A stretch of DNA of 64,000 bases from Perognathus longimembris pacificus (GCF_023159225.1 NC_063168.1:65575398-65639397); one strand, 5' to 3'; positions 49,691 through 60,794 are shown, numbered from the stretch's first letter. Numbers and translations are program-made. Notes: a model not told the origin generated them from the letters alone.

Positions 49691-50330
49691 AGTAAATAAG
49701 CCAACCTCGTGTATTACTACTAGCAGCAGGGATCTTTAAAGGATCTGAGATCTTAATCCAGAAACTAGCTAACAAGTTCATTTGTGAGCTATATGGGTGC
49801 TTTCTGAAGTCACAAATCAAAACTTTGTTCCTCAGTAAAAGCAGTAGCCAGAACATCAGCGTGATCGCCACCCAGGGACCTTAGGGAAGAACAAGTGAGC
49901 CTAGGTGGATGCACCCAAAATAAGACACAGTACAAGTGGCCTACGATGTCTAGGGAACCCATCTCTCTACAGTAGTGTAAGAAAGCCAGCTCCCTATCTT
50001 GCAAGAGCCAGTAGCTTATCCTTCCAGTTTGGTTACAGCAAACAAAACTTGAGACAATGACTCAGCTGTGGAATGATGAAGCCTTGCAATTTTAGCATGT
50101 CCAGCAAGTTTTATAGGCATACAAGAAAACCATGAAGGAATATATCACCACAATTAGACACATCCTACTGGCTCCTAACTGTGTAAGTCGCATCCACATT
50201 TATGCTTCTTCTGAGGATGAAAGAGGACCGTTAAGGCTCACTACTGATCACTGATGTGATTTTGAGGTGCCTTTCTTTAATTAATCTCCTTAATGAATAT
50301 TTGGTGACCTTGATATGACTGCATCTCAAA

Positions 50331-50370
50331 ATCACACACACACACATACCCACACAAGAAAGAGAGAGCA

Positions 50371-50408
<38 letters not shown>
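50331..50408. repeat. (CA)n then (GA)n microsatellite
   Basis: A short CA stretch (50332-50356), then GA-rich sequence with about 16 pure GA units at 50377-50407. Confidence 0.9.
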
Positions 50409-50411
<3 letters not shown>

Positions 50412-50439
50412 TTAGTTCCTTTTCAGAGCTGTCCCTAGT

Positions 50440-51040
50440 TTTATAATGATGAAATCAGAATATTCCAGCCCCGAGGAAGAAATTTCTGTTAATTCTCCAG
50501 GAGTTCACAATCTGCCACATAAATCAGAGTAATACGGTAAATTGTGATAAGCACAGAGACACATGTGGAGTTCCATTAAGTCCTTTGTTCTCCCTGGGGG
50601 AACAGAAGAAAGGCTTCTTTACGTGATCGGAGCAATATCAAATTATCTGCTATTTTTTAATATTGCACATCTTAAAGTCATATCTGGGGTTGTTTTGTGA
50701 AAAGTGAGCTGATGAATAATTTAGAATGGTATCCTTGCACCTCTCCCTGCATATAAAAAATGTAATCTGACTTAATTGTATGTTGCCATGATAACATTAA
50801 GAGAGTCCCCGAGGGGTAACTGGGACATGCTCGGCTTAATAAAAAGTCAAAGGACATTACTTGAATTTGTATGCACTCGGTGCTCATGCCAGCACTGCGT
50901 GTTTTCCTGGCTGTGGCGCTGGCCTTCCTCTCCAGACAGCATGGAGTGCCTAGCTGTGTCTGTGGTGGATCGCCTTCGCTTTAAAAGCTAATTAACTGCT
51001 TATCATACATTCCTCATTTGGAAATCAAGGGGCTTATGGA
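50440..51040. promoter_or_regulatory. Speculative conserved-element-like, repeat-free block
   Basis: About 600 bp free of recognisable repeats, with candidate binding words. gttgccatgataac (50782-50795) is one base from the palindromic RFX X-box pattern, and ctaattaa type homeodomain words lie near 50988-50994. Nothing in the window proves conservation, so this is only a pointer. Confidence 0.2.
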
Positions 51041-51865
51041 AATCCTTTGGAATCACAAGTTGGGATTCAGCAACTTCATTACTCATTGAAGTTGGCACTC
51101 TTTTGATAGCGGTAGGGGGTTTTGTTTGGTTTTGTTTGGTTGGTTGTGTTTTTGTTTTATTTTTTTTTTTCCTGGTGCATCCATAACGCAGAAAGCCATC
51201 CCAGGCATTGAAACTATGTGCTACATAACAACAAAGTAAGTGCCTGGAGGGAAAAAAACATTCAGCAGAAGCTCAAAAATTACCAAGGCAAAATATGTCT
51301 GTATTTATGTGAAGAAAAACTGCGCTCAGGTCTGGAAGGAGCCTAAGTGGATGGCATTATCACTTTTATGTATAGGAAAGGAACTAGGTGCTGCAAAAGC
51401 CAATCAGAGACCTAGACAAGAATTCGAAGCTAGGAAGAGTCAAACGTTCCACCTCATCAGGGTTCAATACAGAGGGAAAGCAATGGGATGAGCCTTCGCA
51501 ATGCAAAAATGAACAGAGAGTTCTTAGCAATGGGAAACCCATTACCTCGTATCACCCTTAGTTGTGTGTGGTTTTACTTCCAGGACATACATAACTTTTG
51601 TACCCCCTATGCCTACTCCTTTCTCAGTGGTAGGCTTATGCTTTGCCTAAGTGTATTTTATCAACATGAATATTAAACCTGCCAACTATTCATCCTAAGT
51701 TTGACGTCTTCCTTCTCCTTCCCATCCCATCTCAAACATACTTACTTACTTTGCCTTCCTGGTGCCAGATAGAGTGATTTCCTGGTGCTGTCCATGCATG
51801 CTCTAATCTCTCTCCTTTCTCTGTGCTCTCTCTATCCCTGACTCCTCAGATCTATCTGCTCCTGT
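51041..51865. other. Non-coding stretch with a GT/T-rich run
   Basis: 51117-51173 is a TTTTGTTTGG type run ending in a T-run. The rest is unassigned. Confidence 0.45.
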
Positions 51866-51869
51866 TCTT

Positions 51870-52130
51870 TTGGTAGTATTACAGTTTAAACTCAGGTCCT
51901 TGCTCTAGGCTTCCTAGGCAGGTGCTCCTACAACTGGAGTGACAAGCTTTGTCCCTTTTTTCCTTCCATTGTTTTACAAGTAGGGTCTTCAGTTTTTGTC
52001 AGGGGTTAGCCCATCTTGTCAGGGCACGTTCACTGGACTCTGATTTCCCACTTAGCTGAGATCACAAGCTCCTGTTACCATTCCCAGCATATTCATTGAG
52101 ATGGACTCTTCTTCAACATTTAGCCTAGCC
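51870..52130 (-). mobile_element. Old B1-like plus ID-like SINE, minus strand
   Basis: The top strand shows an ID-like complement (ctctaggcttcctaggcagg, tgctcctacaactggag), then a B1-like complement (gggtcttcagtttttgtcag, cttagctgagatcacaagct, then 'ccattcccagc'). Strongly diverged. Confidence 0.5.
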
Positions 52131-52407
52131 TGGCCTTAAGCCAAGATCCTGCCAACCTCCACTACAAGTGGAGACTCAGACCTATCCAATCCTAGCAGTG
52201 CCATTCAACTGCCAGCCCTTCCAGGAAGTGTCCCTTAATTTTGGACTAGCTTCATCACAATTTCTTATTCTTTCATTTTCATATGAGTTCTTTTATTATT
52301 TGTATTATAACATGTATTGTACTTTTCATTTTGTATTTAGGTATATGTATATTTCTCTCTAGCTAACCAAGTTACATTATTCCTTGAAGACTGATCTGTA
52401 TGTTTGT

Positions 52408-52410
<3 letters not shown>

Positions 52411-52466
<56 letters not shown>
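52411..52466. repeat. (CT)n microsatellite
   Basis: About 28 uninterrupted CT units. Confidence 0.95.
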
Positions 52467-52468
<2 letters not shown>

Positions 52469-53224
52469 AAGGCTAAGGACAGGCCCTAAATGTCGCACAT
52501 GTTTCATAAATCCTTCGTAAATATATTAAGTTGAATTTAAGGTGTGCAATAATCATCTGGGAATGGGAGACTCATTCTGAGTGTCTTCGAAATATTTCCT
52601 TTCAGAATCCAAAATTCACAGAGAAAGCTGTGCTCCCTAGGCTGAGAAGTCTCTGGGTTCCCCAGAGAGCTGAGGAGATCTTAGTAGCAAACCCCTTGCT
52701 CTGCTAGCCACCATCAAGAAGGAAGGAAACACATAGAATATCTAAGAACACAAAGAATACATAAGAAACTCAGATGCCAGGCTCCAAAGAAACAGAGTTC
52801 TCATAAGGTGTTAGAAAATGGTGCTTGCCTCCAAAGCCAGCCCAGTCCCCAGCTGGAGCTCTCTGGGACTTCAGTGAGAACAGACCAGTCCATTCCAGTG
52901 AAATTCTGTGACACATGTGGCCCACAGTGAATCTTCTTTTCCCTTGTTAAATCTCACAATGTTTATTTTTCACTTAGACTGCCTCTTGTAATTTGAGTCA
53001 CTTAAGTAGCTCAACCCTGTCAGGTACTCATCACCCTAAGTCCCTGCTTAGTCTCCACAAATGACAGATCTAGCTTGGATTTGGACCAATGAAAAGATAA
53101 ACTAGACAGAATCATGCTACCCCATTGTTCAAAAGGCCTGATGAAAGCTGCCCCCAAATCCAGGCTTAACTTGAGCTTTAGGTTAAATCATTGACCTTCT
53201 TTACCTTCTTTATTTTTTTTTAAT
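52467..53224. other. Non-coding stretch, nothing recognised
   Basis: No gene or named repeat identified. Confidence 0.45.
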
Positions 53225-55115
53225 TTTTGTTTTTAAATCTTTGTGATTTTATCTTATTTGTATAAAGATGGTTTTTATTATATTTCCATACATACATACA
53301 ATGTAGCTGGATCAAACTCACCCTAAGCATCACTATTTCTTATCTTCTCCTTTCTCAGCTGATTTATTTTTGATTTTGATTAATGCATACAGAAGAATTT
53401 TGACCATATTCATATTCATCTCTCTCTCTCCTCCCATAGATAGCTGTCTTCCGAACAGACTCTTTTTAATTTTGCTGTCACTTTTTTCTTTCCTTTTTTA
53501 GTGTATATTAATAGTACCAAGGAGTTTCACCATGGTGTTTAACACACTTATATTATAATTTAGTCAAATTAAACTGTTCTTCTTTTCTTTTCCCTACCTC
53601 CCTTTTTCTATTAATGTTCAACAACTTTCTGTGTATTTTCATAGGCTAATATCTCACATGGACACAGTGTATTTTAATGTTATTCATCCTCAATTATCCT
53701 CTTTCCCTTTCTCTCCTCCCCTTCAACCCAAAGTAACCATCATATTCAATATGTAAACATATTGTGTATATATACATATATAGCAGTATGTACATGTCCA
53801 TGCATATATGTATCTTTTAGGTCTAGATTCCACAAATGATGGAAATGTGATATTTGGCTTTGGGGTTTGGCTTATCTCACAGAACTTGAGATCCCCACTT
53901 TGATCCATTTTCCTGTAAGTAACATATTTTCACTTTTTCTTGATGACTGAATAATATATTGTTGTATGCAGGTGCCATATTTTCTTTATCCATTCATCAT
54001 TTTGAGGCAACTCAGATGGTTCTACAGTTTGGTTATTGTGAACAGAGCTGCAGTAAGTATGGTTATGTAACTATGTCTCATATATTGATTTACACTCCTT
54101 CAGATATATGTCCAAGAGTGGTATGGTGAGGTGTTAGGTAGATCTATTTTTAATGTTTCTTAAGAAACTTCCATATTTATTTTCATAGTGTTTGTACTCA
54201 TTTACATTCTTGTCACCATTATATAAGGACTCTTTTCCTACCCTGCATCATCACCAGCATTTTTGTTTGTTTCCTTGATGATTTTTATTCTGACTGGGGT
54301 AAGATAGAATCATGGAATAGTTTTGAATCACATTTCTCTTATGCCCAAGGATATTGAACACGTATTCATACATCTATGGGCCATTTTTATTTCTTCTTCT
54401 AAGAAGTGTGTGTTCAATTCATCTGCCTATTTATTAATTGGATTATTTGATTTTTAATGTTTAATTTTTAAACTCTTTGTATCTTCTGGATATTAATTCT
54501 TTATTCATTGAATAGCTAATGAAGGTTTTCTCCGATCCTGTAGGTTGTCTCTTGATTCTGGTAATTATTTCTTTTGCTATTCAGAAACCTAATTTGATGC
54601 AGTTCTATATGTCAATTCTTGCTCTTATTTTCTGGGCAATTGAGCTCCTACTCTGAAAATAATTACCTGTGCCCCTATCTTCTAGACTTTTTCCTATATT
54701 TTCCAGTAGCAATTTTCAAGTTTTGATCTTACATTAAGATCACTGGTTCACTTTAGGTTGCTTTTTGTACAGCAAGAGAGAGAGAATTCTAGTTTGTGTC
54801 TTGCATATAGATAATAAAGTTTTTCCAGGACTTTTTATTAAAGAGGCTGTCTTCTCTCCAGCATAGGGTTTGGGTATTTTTTGTAAAAATTAGATAGCAG
54901 GAGCTGTGTAGCTTTATTACTTGGTCTTCTATTCCATTGGTCTTTGTCTCTTTTTTTTTGTGCCATGCTATATATTTTTTATTGCTTGTTTGGTTTGGGT
55001 TTTGCTTTTTACTATGTCTCTATGATACCTCTGGCACTGTTCATTTTGCTCAGAATTACTTTTGCTACATAGCAGCTTTTATCCATTTCTATCACTTTTA
55101 GAATTGAGGTTTTAA
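53225..55115 (-). mobile_element. Older L1: ORF2 3' half and 3' UTR, minus strand
   Basis: The top strand is the complement of L1 ORF2 for nearly 1.5 kb: 'ccattcatcattttgaggca', 'attgtgaacagagctgcagt', 'tgatttttattctgactggg', 'tattaattctttattcattg', 'ttctattccattggtctttg'. The 3' UTR and tail lie toward 53225 (T-run). It is clearly older than the copies at 32200, 40165 and 56750. No frame stays open. Confidence 0.85.
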
Positions 55116-56319
55116 TTTTTTTTTACTTCCAAAAGAAAAGATTACACTGGAACTTCGATGGGCATTCAAAGAGTGTGTGGCTTATTTTCAGTTGTGTGGC
55201 TATTTTCACTAGACAGCAGATTGAAACTGCCAGCCAAAAAAAATCTGCTACTGTTGCATAAATCCCAACATAGACACATTTCATGAGAAAACAAAGCAAT
55301 TTGTCTCCTTCACACCAACAGCTCCACAATAAGTGACTTGCACAAAGTCACACGTGAAGGTGAAGAAAGTTAAAACAACAAAATTTAAAAGCAATGATAA
55401 TAATCGTCAATGAAATTAAAGAAATAATGTAGAAGCAGTTGAATAAATGTAAAGATACAAGTAAGCAATTAACTGAATTCAGGAAAACTCAAATTGCTAA
55501 ATAAAGAAGACAGCAAAAGATATAAATGAGGATTTTCATGAAGATATAGAAGTCATGGTAAAAGATCAAATTGAAATAATAGACTATTTCTCAATAGCCA
55601 AAATAAAGAATTAAAATCCTAGCTTGATGCCAGTGGCTCACACCTATAACGATTTTTTTCCTTTTTTTCTGAATAATTACTTATTTATTGTCAAAATGAT
55701 GTGCAGTGGGGTTACAGTTTCATACGTAAGGCAGTGGGTACATTTCTTGTACAATTTGTTACCTCCTCCCTCATTCTGCCCCTTTCTCTCTTCCCTCCCC
55801 CCATGAGTTGTACAGTTGGTTTACAACATATAGTTTTGTAAATATTGCTGTTGCATTGGTTTATATCTCCATTTTGTTATTCTCTTTCCCTTCCCTGGTT
55901 CTCTAGTTCCAAGACACAAATATACAATATCCAGGGTACCAAAGTCAGTTGCAGTAACATCAGGGGTAAAACCATGGGGAAGAAAGACAAAAGAATAGGC
56001 ATGTTTTCACATGGTATGTTGAAAATAACAATGATAAACTACTTGTTTCCATAACTTGGAGTTCATTTTGCTTAGCATCATCATATGTGTTCATATATAC
56101 ACAGCTATTGAACTGCTGTGGTCATCTGCTAGGATTATCCTAGACCTGTACTAATTATTCCTGATGAGGGAAACCATAGAGTCTATGTTTCTTTGGGTCT
56201 GGCTCACTTAATTTAGTATGATTTTTTCCCAATGAGGCAATGCCATTCTTTCTGATAGAGGCAAAGAATTTCATTGTGTATATGTACCACATTTTCTTTT
56301 TTTTTTTTTTAATACTCAC

Positions 56320-56490
56320 AGACGCTATGTTGGAAATTATGACTTACAGGGAGGGGAGTACAGAGGAGGAAAAGGGGGAGAAAACAAGGGAAGGAGTAAC
56401 AGTGTTCAACAAGAAATGTACTCATTACCTTACTTATGTAACTGTAACCCCTCTGTACATCAGCTTTACAAAAAATAAAATATTGTTAAA
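56320..56490 (+). mobile_element. L1 3' UTR end fragment, plus strand, within the transduced segment
   Basis: 'acgctatgttggaaattatg', then a G/A-rich block and 'ctgtaacccctctgtacatc', ending in an A-rich AAAATAAAATATT tail. It matches the plus-strand L1 end at about 36825-36975. It was probably already an intronic resident at the source locus. Confidence 0.75.
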
Positions 56491-56565
56491 AAATAAAGTA
56501 AAATTTTAAGACAAAATATTTGTCACTTGAATTATGAACATGTATTTGCAAATGTTTCTCCACAG

Positions 56566-56674
56566 GTAAACTGTTTGTTCATGAGTGGGCCCACCTCCGC
56601 TGGGGAGTCTTTGATGAGTACAATGATGACCAGCGTTTCTACATTGCTAGGTCAAAGAAAATTGAGGCAACAAG
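56566..56674 (+). pseudogene. Isolated CLCA4-like exon (metallohydrolase HEXXH exon), transduced copy
   Basis: One 109 bp exon translates without a stop as (G)[18 protein letters not shown], then [18 protein letters not shown]. This is the zinc-metallohydrolase-like motif (HEXXH followed by a DE pair) of the N-terminal domain of calcium-activated chloride channel regulators. These are secreted or membrane-associated, self-cleaving proteins that modulate epithelial chloride conductance. The ending SKKIEATR is closest, from memory, to CLCA4 rather than CLCA1 or CLCA2. A pyrimidine-containing acceptor ending ccacag precedes it, and the donor ag|gtatgc follows. It starts with two bases of a split Gly codon and ends with two bases of a split Arg codon. 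No other exon of the gene is recognisable in 64 kb, and the exon lies inside an L1-mediated insertion. I therefore call it a displaced exon, not part of a working gene here. Family identity is near certain, the paralogue less so. Confidence 0.88.
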
Positions 56675-58560
56675 GTATGCATGACCCTCTAAATTACTTT
56701 AGATGATGTTGGGATTTTACTTGGCATTTTCCTTGCTTTGAGATCTTTCTTTTTTTTTTAATTTTTATTATAAATCTGATGTACAGAGAGGTTACAGTTT
56801 CATACGTTAGCCATTGGATACATTTCTTGTACTGTTTGTTACCTTGTCCCTCATACCCACCTCCCCCCTCCCCCTGTCCCCCCCTGAGGTGTTCAGTTCA
56901 CTTACACCAAACAGTTTTGCAAGTATTGCTTTTGTTGTTGTTTCTCGTATTTTACCCTTTGTCTCTCAATTTTGGTATTCCCTTTGAATTTCCTAATTCT
57001 AATACCAGTACACACTGTTTCCCATACACTCAGATAAGATTACAGAGATAATGTCGATACAATCACAAGAAGGTGATACACGAACATCATCAATAGTGGA
57101 AACTACAGATACACATGGGATGTTGAAAGTAGTTACAACTCTCATATAACAATCATTTTCATAAAATGGAGTTCATTTCACTTAGCATCATCTTATGTGA
57201 TCATAAGGGTATAGCTATTGGGCTCTTGTGATCCTCTGTTGTGACTTGCCTAAACCTGTGCTAATTATTCCCAATAAGGGAGACCATAGAGTCCATGTTT
57301 CTTTGGGTCTGGCTCACTTCACTTAGTATAATTTTTTCCAAGTGCTTCCATTTCCTTACAAATGGGGCAATGTCATTCTTTCTGATAGAGGCATAAAATT
57401 CCATTGTGTATATGTACCACATTTTCCTGATCCATTCGTCTACGGAGGGGCATCTGGGTTGGTTCCAGATTCTCACTATGACAAATTGCGCTGCAATGAA
57501 CATTGTTGTACCACATTTTCTTGATCCATTCATCTACTGAGGGGCATCTTGGCTAGTTCAATATTTTAGGGATGATGAATTGTGATGAACATAGTTGTGC
57601 TGGTGGCTTTAGTGTGGACTTGCTTGTAATCTTTTGGGTAGATGCCCAAAAGTAGGGCTGCTGGGTAGGGAAGCTCTTAGCTACTCGGGAGTCTGAAATC
57701 TGAGGATTGTGATTCAAAAACAGCGCAGGCAAGAATGTCTGGGAGACTCTTATCTCTAATTAAGCATCAAGGATGCTAAAGGGGACCCATGATAGAGTAC
57801 TAACCTTGAGCAAAAATGCTCAGGAACGGTGTCCAGGCTCTGAGTTCAAGTCCCAGGCCTGGTTTCCACAAAAAAAAAATTAATTCTAGCCAATAGAACA
57901 GAACAAGTCAGAGAAATGGTATCAGAGTTTAATGATCAAAGACACTGGAATTAGATAAATTAGATAGAGACAGTGAAAAACCACTAAGAAAATACTTGAA
58001 CATGAGAGAGACTCGAGACACCTTCAAAAGACCAAATCTACAAGTCATAAGTATAAAAGAAGGAAAAAAGATATACACTTAATACATAATAATTTATTTA
58101 ATAATCAAATAGCAAGATTTCCTCAATCTCAAGAAAGAGAAAGTCACAAAGGTTTAAGAGGCATTCAGAATACTAAACAGGAAAAAATCAGAGAAGAAAC
58201 ATCCTCAAAAGAATTATAATTAGAGCACTAAGTATACAGAACAAAGAAAGAATATTGAGAGCTACAAAGAAGTTGCAAATAGTATACAAAGAATATGAGC
58301 AGAGTTACATACATTAGAGTAACAGCAGATTTCTCATTGACCTCCTTTAGTCTACTTTATAAGTGATATTCTTTCAAGAGGAGCACAAATAACATGCCAG
58401 ACTGAGAGGAAGATAAGGGTTTATGTGCAACTTAGATGTTCATCTGAGAATCTTTGGCACTGGTGATGAAATTCAAGTAGGATAGGGATTCAGATATATT
58501 CAAAATAGATTTAATTTGATTTAAAGTGAAGAAACTATCAAACAGTACAACAAAGCAAGA

Positions 58561-59278
58561 AGAAATTTCTGTTGGATATCGACAATGAAAATAAGGAAAA
58601 GTTTTGAAGATTATGGTAGAAAATTTAAATTCAGGTTCCAGATTTTAGAATTGTCTAATAACAGTGAAGATATAAATATCATAGTACCTGATGCTAGATT
58701 TTAAGGTTCTGTCCCTAAAAAATTTCCCTTCAGTTGTGGTGAAAGGAAATAGTACCAATACTAATATATCAGATAGATGTAGAAAAGAAACCAAAGCGGA
58801 GCTGAAAACTCCTCTTGCTATTGATTCCAGTAACTAGTTAGCAACTGAAGAAATTAGAAATGAGTTTTGGAAGCAGTAGAATATGAAGTTGAGGTCACAG
58901 AAAAACAAAGAGTAATCAGAAAGCAAGTACAACCAGCAAGTGAACACTGTCACCCTAGGTAGATGCAAACATCTTCACGGGGAGAAAATAAAACAAGATT
59001 TTAAATGAACTCAATCATTCATTTGCCTTCCTGAGATTTTCCTCATAGTAGTTTCTGACTGTAGGGTTACACTGGGGGTCTAAATGAGAATGGGGGCTGG
59101 GAATTGAGTCTGAAGCCTGAGGTAGATAGGGAAAGTTAAGGTGAGCATGGTCTACAAAGAAACAGGGTTCAGATCATTCACCAGGGGCTGTCAAGAAAGG
59201 AGACATGTCTGAGCAGATAGAAGGTAAGGCATGTTGCTAGATAGAAAACAGATTGAAGAGAATTATCTTCTTTGAGGT
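58561..59278. other. Non-coding stretch, nothing recognised
   Basis: A-rich at first, possibly a continuation of the old L1-like remnant; no gene. Confidence 0.4.
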
Positions 59279-59291
59279 CTCCAAGTAGTCC

Positions 59292-59497
59292 TTGTTGTTT
59301 TTTCTGTTTGCCAGTCCTGGGGTTTGAACTCAGGGCCTGAACACTGTCCCTGGCTTCTTTTTGCTCAAGGCTAGCACTCTATCACTTGAGCCACAGCGCC
59401 ACTTCTGGTTTTTTCTGTATATGTGGTGCTGAGGAATCGAAGCCAGGGCTTCATGTATACTAGACAAGCACTCTACCACTAGGCCATATTCTCAGCC
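59292..59497 (-). mobile_element. IDL-Geo dimeric SINE, minus strand
   Basis: Geo module (gccagtcctggggtttgaac ... cttgagccacagcgccactt), then ID-like module (gtggtgctgaggaatcgaag ... ggccatattctcagcc) in top-strand order. The target-site duplication ctccaagta(g/t)tcct lies at 59279-59292 and 59498-59511 with one difference. Confidence 0.92.
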
Positions 59498-59511
59498 CTC
59501 CAAGTATTCCT

Positions 59512-60790
59512 GAAGAAATAAACAGACTGGAGAATTAGTTCCCTAAAGCCTGAATGTCACATTAAGAACCACTTGATGCTAGCAGACAGCATATGACAGA
59601 AGCAGAGACGTAGACAAAAGGAACAACATGCAAATATAAGATGGTTCATGTCATTGTTGGCTCTTCTCAAGACTTAGTATGGAACCAGGAGCCACTATTA
59701 TACCTTGACCCAAAGTGACATGTCTTCCTTACTGCATCAATAACCTCAAGGAAAGATGTACTATTGTTGTATTTACAATCACTGAGTATCATTTGTATCA
59801 TTGTACGCAGAAGTGCAAAGTCAGTAGACCTACCTTCGTTTCACAGCTAAGCCTTTAGGAAACCTCACAGCTCTGTTCACTGCTGCTACCTGTTCCAAGC
59901 TGTTTCATAGGCTACCTAATCCCAGAGAAGGATGTTGGGAGCGCCTCTCTTCTTTGTGGTAAGAATACTCTCCAACCTAAGAAGTCCACATTCAACTTGT
60001 CTTCTTCAAATATTATGGATCCTTATCTGTCCACCCATATTCTCTGTGCCATATTGTTTACATCTGTAGGTGTAATGAAAACCAGGATGGGGAGAGGATC
60101 TGACGCTATGAATAACCCAGTCCAAGGATTTTTATTCCTCTCTGCTCCCCATGATTATTTAAATCCTTGACTCTTTCTTTAATCCATTTCTATTCAACTC
60201 TGGCTAATTTTGCCCAAGGAATTTCTCTGAGGCTTCATAAAGCAAAAGAATGCCTCAAAGTTGTATGCTGATAGCCATAATTCAATGGTAATTTGTTGAA
60301 TCAAAGTGTTTAGCAACACATCTTTAAAGATATATATCCATTTAAATATTTTTATCATCCCCCTATAGCTTTCTCTCTGTTTCTGAACTTTCTTTCCTGT
60401 TAATATAGTTCCTATAGTTCCTATTATTCCATCAAAAACCACAATATGTCTCTTAGTAGACAAGAGAAACAGACAGGAGAATAGAAAAAAGTATCACAAT
60501 TGACAGATTAAAATTTCTAAAGGATTTCAGTTCATAGTGTGATCTGATTTTCCCTTAAAGCTCATTGTTTTCACAGTAGACATCTGACTAGTAATATAAA
60601 AATTAAGGGAATGGATATCTTTGGTTAGCAAAATTGTACTCTTGTATATTTGTGGCAATGATTTTAAAAACAGAAAGTACAAAGTCTCAATTTAGTACCT
60701 AAATTAGACTGTGCTGAGTATTAGCAACAGAAAAATAACTGAGCAGCAAGCCAACAAAGATCTACTACCATTACTATGGGTTTACTTATA
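59512..60790. other. Non-coding stretch, nothing recognised
   Basis: No gene or named repeat. The frame at 60194-60463 (minus) has no known domain. Confidence 0.45.
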
Positions 60791-60794
60791 TAAT

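Larger units (their letters stand above)
56311..56748 (-). other. Transduced flank carried by L1-B
   Basis: In plus-strand order this segment holds an L1 3' UTR fragment, about 75 bp of intron-like sequence, the CLCA exon, and about 75 bp of intron-like sequence. It was presumably copied from a CLCA-family intron/exon region lying downstream of a source L1 inserted antisense to that gene. Confidence 0.8.
56299..57507 (-). mobile_element. L1-B insertion with 3'-transduced DNA, inside L1-A
   Basis: The insertion is bounded by a perfect 15 bp target-site duplication gtaccacattttctt (56284-56298 and 57508-57522). In sense direction (minus strand): a 5'-truncated L1 body at 57507-56749, holding the ORF2 C-terminus (IWNQPRCPSVDEWI, YTMEFYASIRKNDIA, IILSEVSQTQ) and the 3' UTR; an internal A-tract at about 56749-56760; about 440 bp of non-L1-B DNA at 56748-56311; and a terminal A-tail (T-run up to 56310). 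This is the standard anatomy of an L1 3' transduction. The apparent nick site reads TTTCTT/GAT, a loose match to the L1 endonuclease preference. No AATAAA is visible just before the terminal A-tail, which is the weak point. Confidence 0.87.
55650..57677 (-). mobile_element. L1-A: minus-strand 5'-truncated L1, itself interrupted by L1-B
   Basis: The 3' end is at the left: T-rich tail, then 'tcaaaatgatgtgcagtggg' and 'cagtttcatacgtaaggcag' of the 3' UTR, with ORF2 tail sequence up to 56298. It resumes without a base lost at 57508 (after the duplicated 15 bp) and continues as ORF2 complement ('gatccattcatctactgagg', 'gatgcccaaaagtagggctg') to about 57677. No clear target-site duplication is seen at its own ends in the SINE. 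Confidence 0.9.
55621..57880 (+). mobile_element. Composite SINE (B1-like plus Geo-like) split in two by nested L1s
   Basis: The left piece, 55621-55649, is the SINE head (gatgccagtggctcacac, then ctataa). The right piece, 57678-57880, resumes at tagctactcgg and continues (tctgaaatctgaggattgtg, cttgagcaaaaatgctcagg, gttcaagtcccagg) to an A-tail at 57871-57879. In intact copies cctataatcc runs directly into tagctactc, so only about three bases are missing at the break. Diverged direct repeats, aattaaaatcctag and aattaattctag, flank the whole. The split shows that everything between 55650 and 57677 is secondary. Confidence 0.85.
55370..58560 (+). mobile_element. Old L1 or HAL1 ORF1-like remnant, plus strand, split by a nested insertion
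   Basis: A-rich plus strand at 55370-55620 resembles the coiled-coil part of L1 ORF1, with repeated 'gaaattaaagaaataatg' type words. 57881-58400 resembles the ORF1 C-terminal region (cagaacaaagaaagaatatt, then acagcagatttctcattgac). The intervening 2.26 kb is a SINE carrying two L1s. Frames are closed. Assignment is by remembered consensus and is tentative. Confidence 0.5.

Noticed and set aside
56311..57507. Native CLCA4 locus with ordinary intronic L1s
   Set aside because: The 15 bp target duplication, exact rejoining of L1-A, the split outer SINE and the absence of any other CLCA exon all place the exon inside an insertion.
57261..57533. 90-codon minus-strand frame as a gene
   Set aside because: Mostly the ORF2 tail of L1-B; its first codons come from the duplicated target and host L1.
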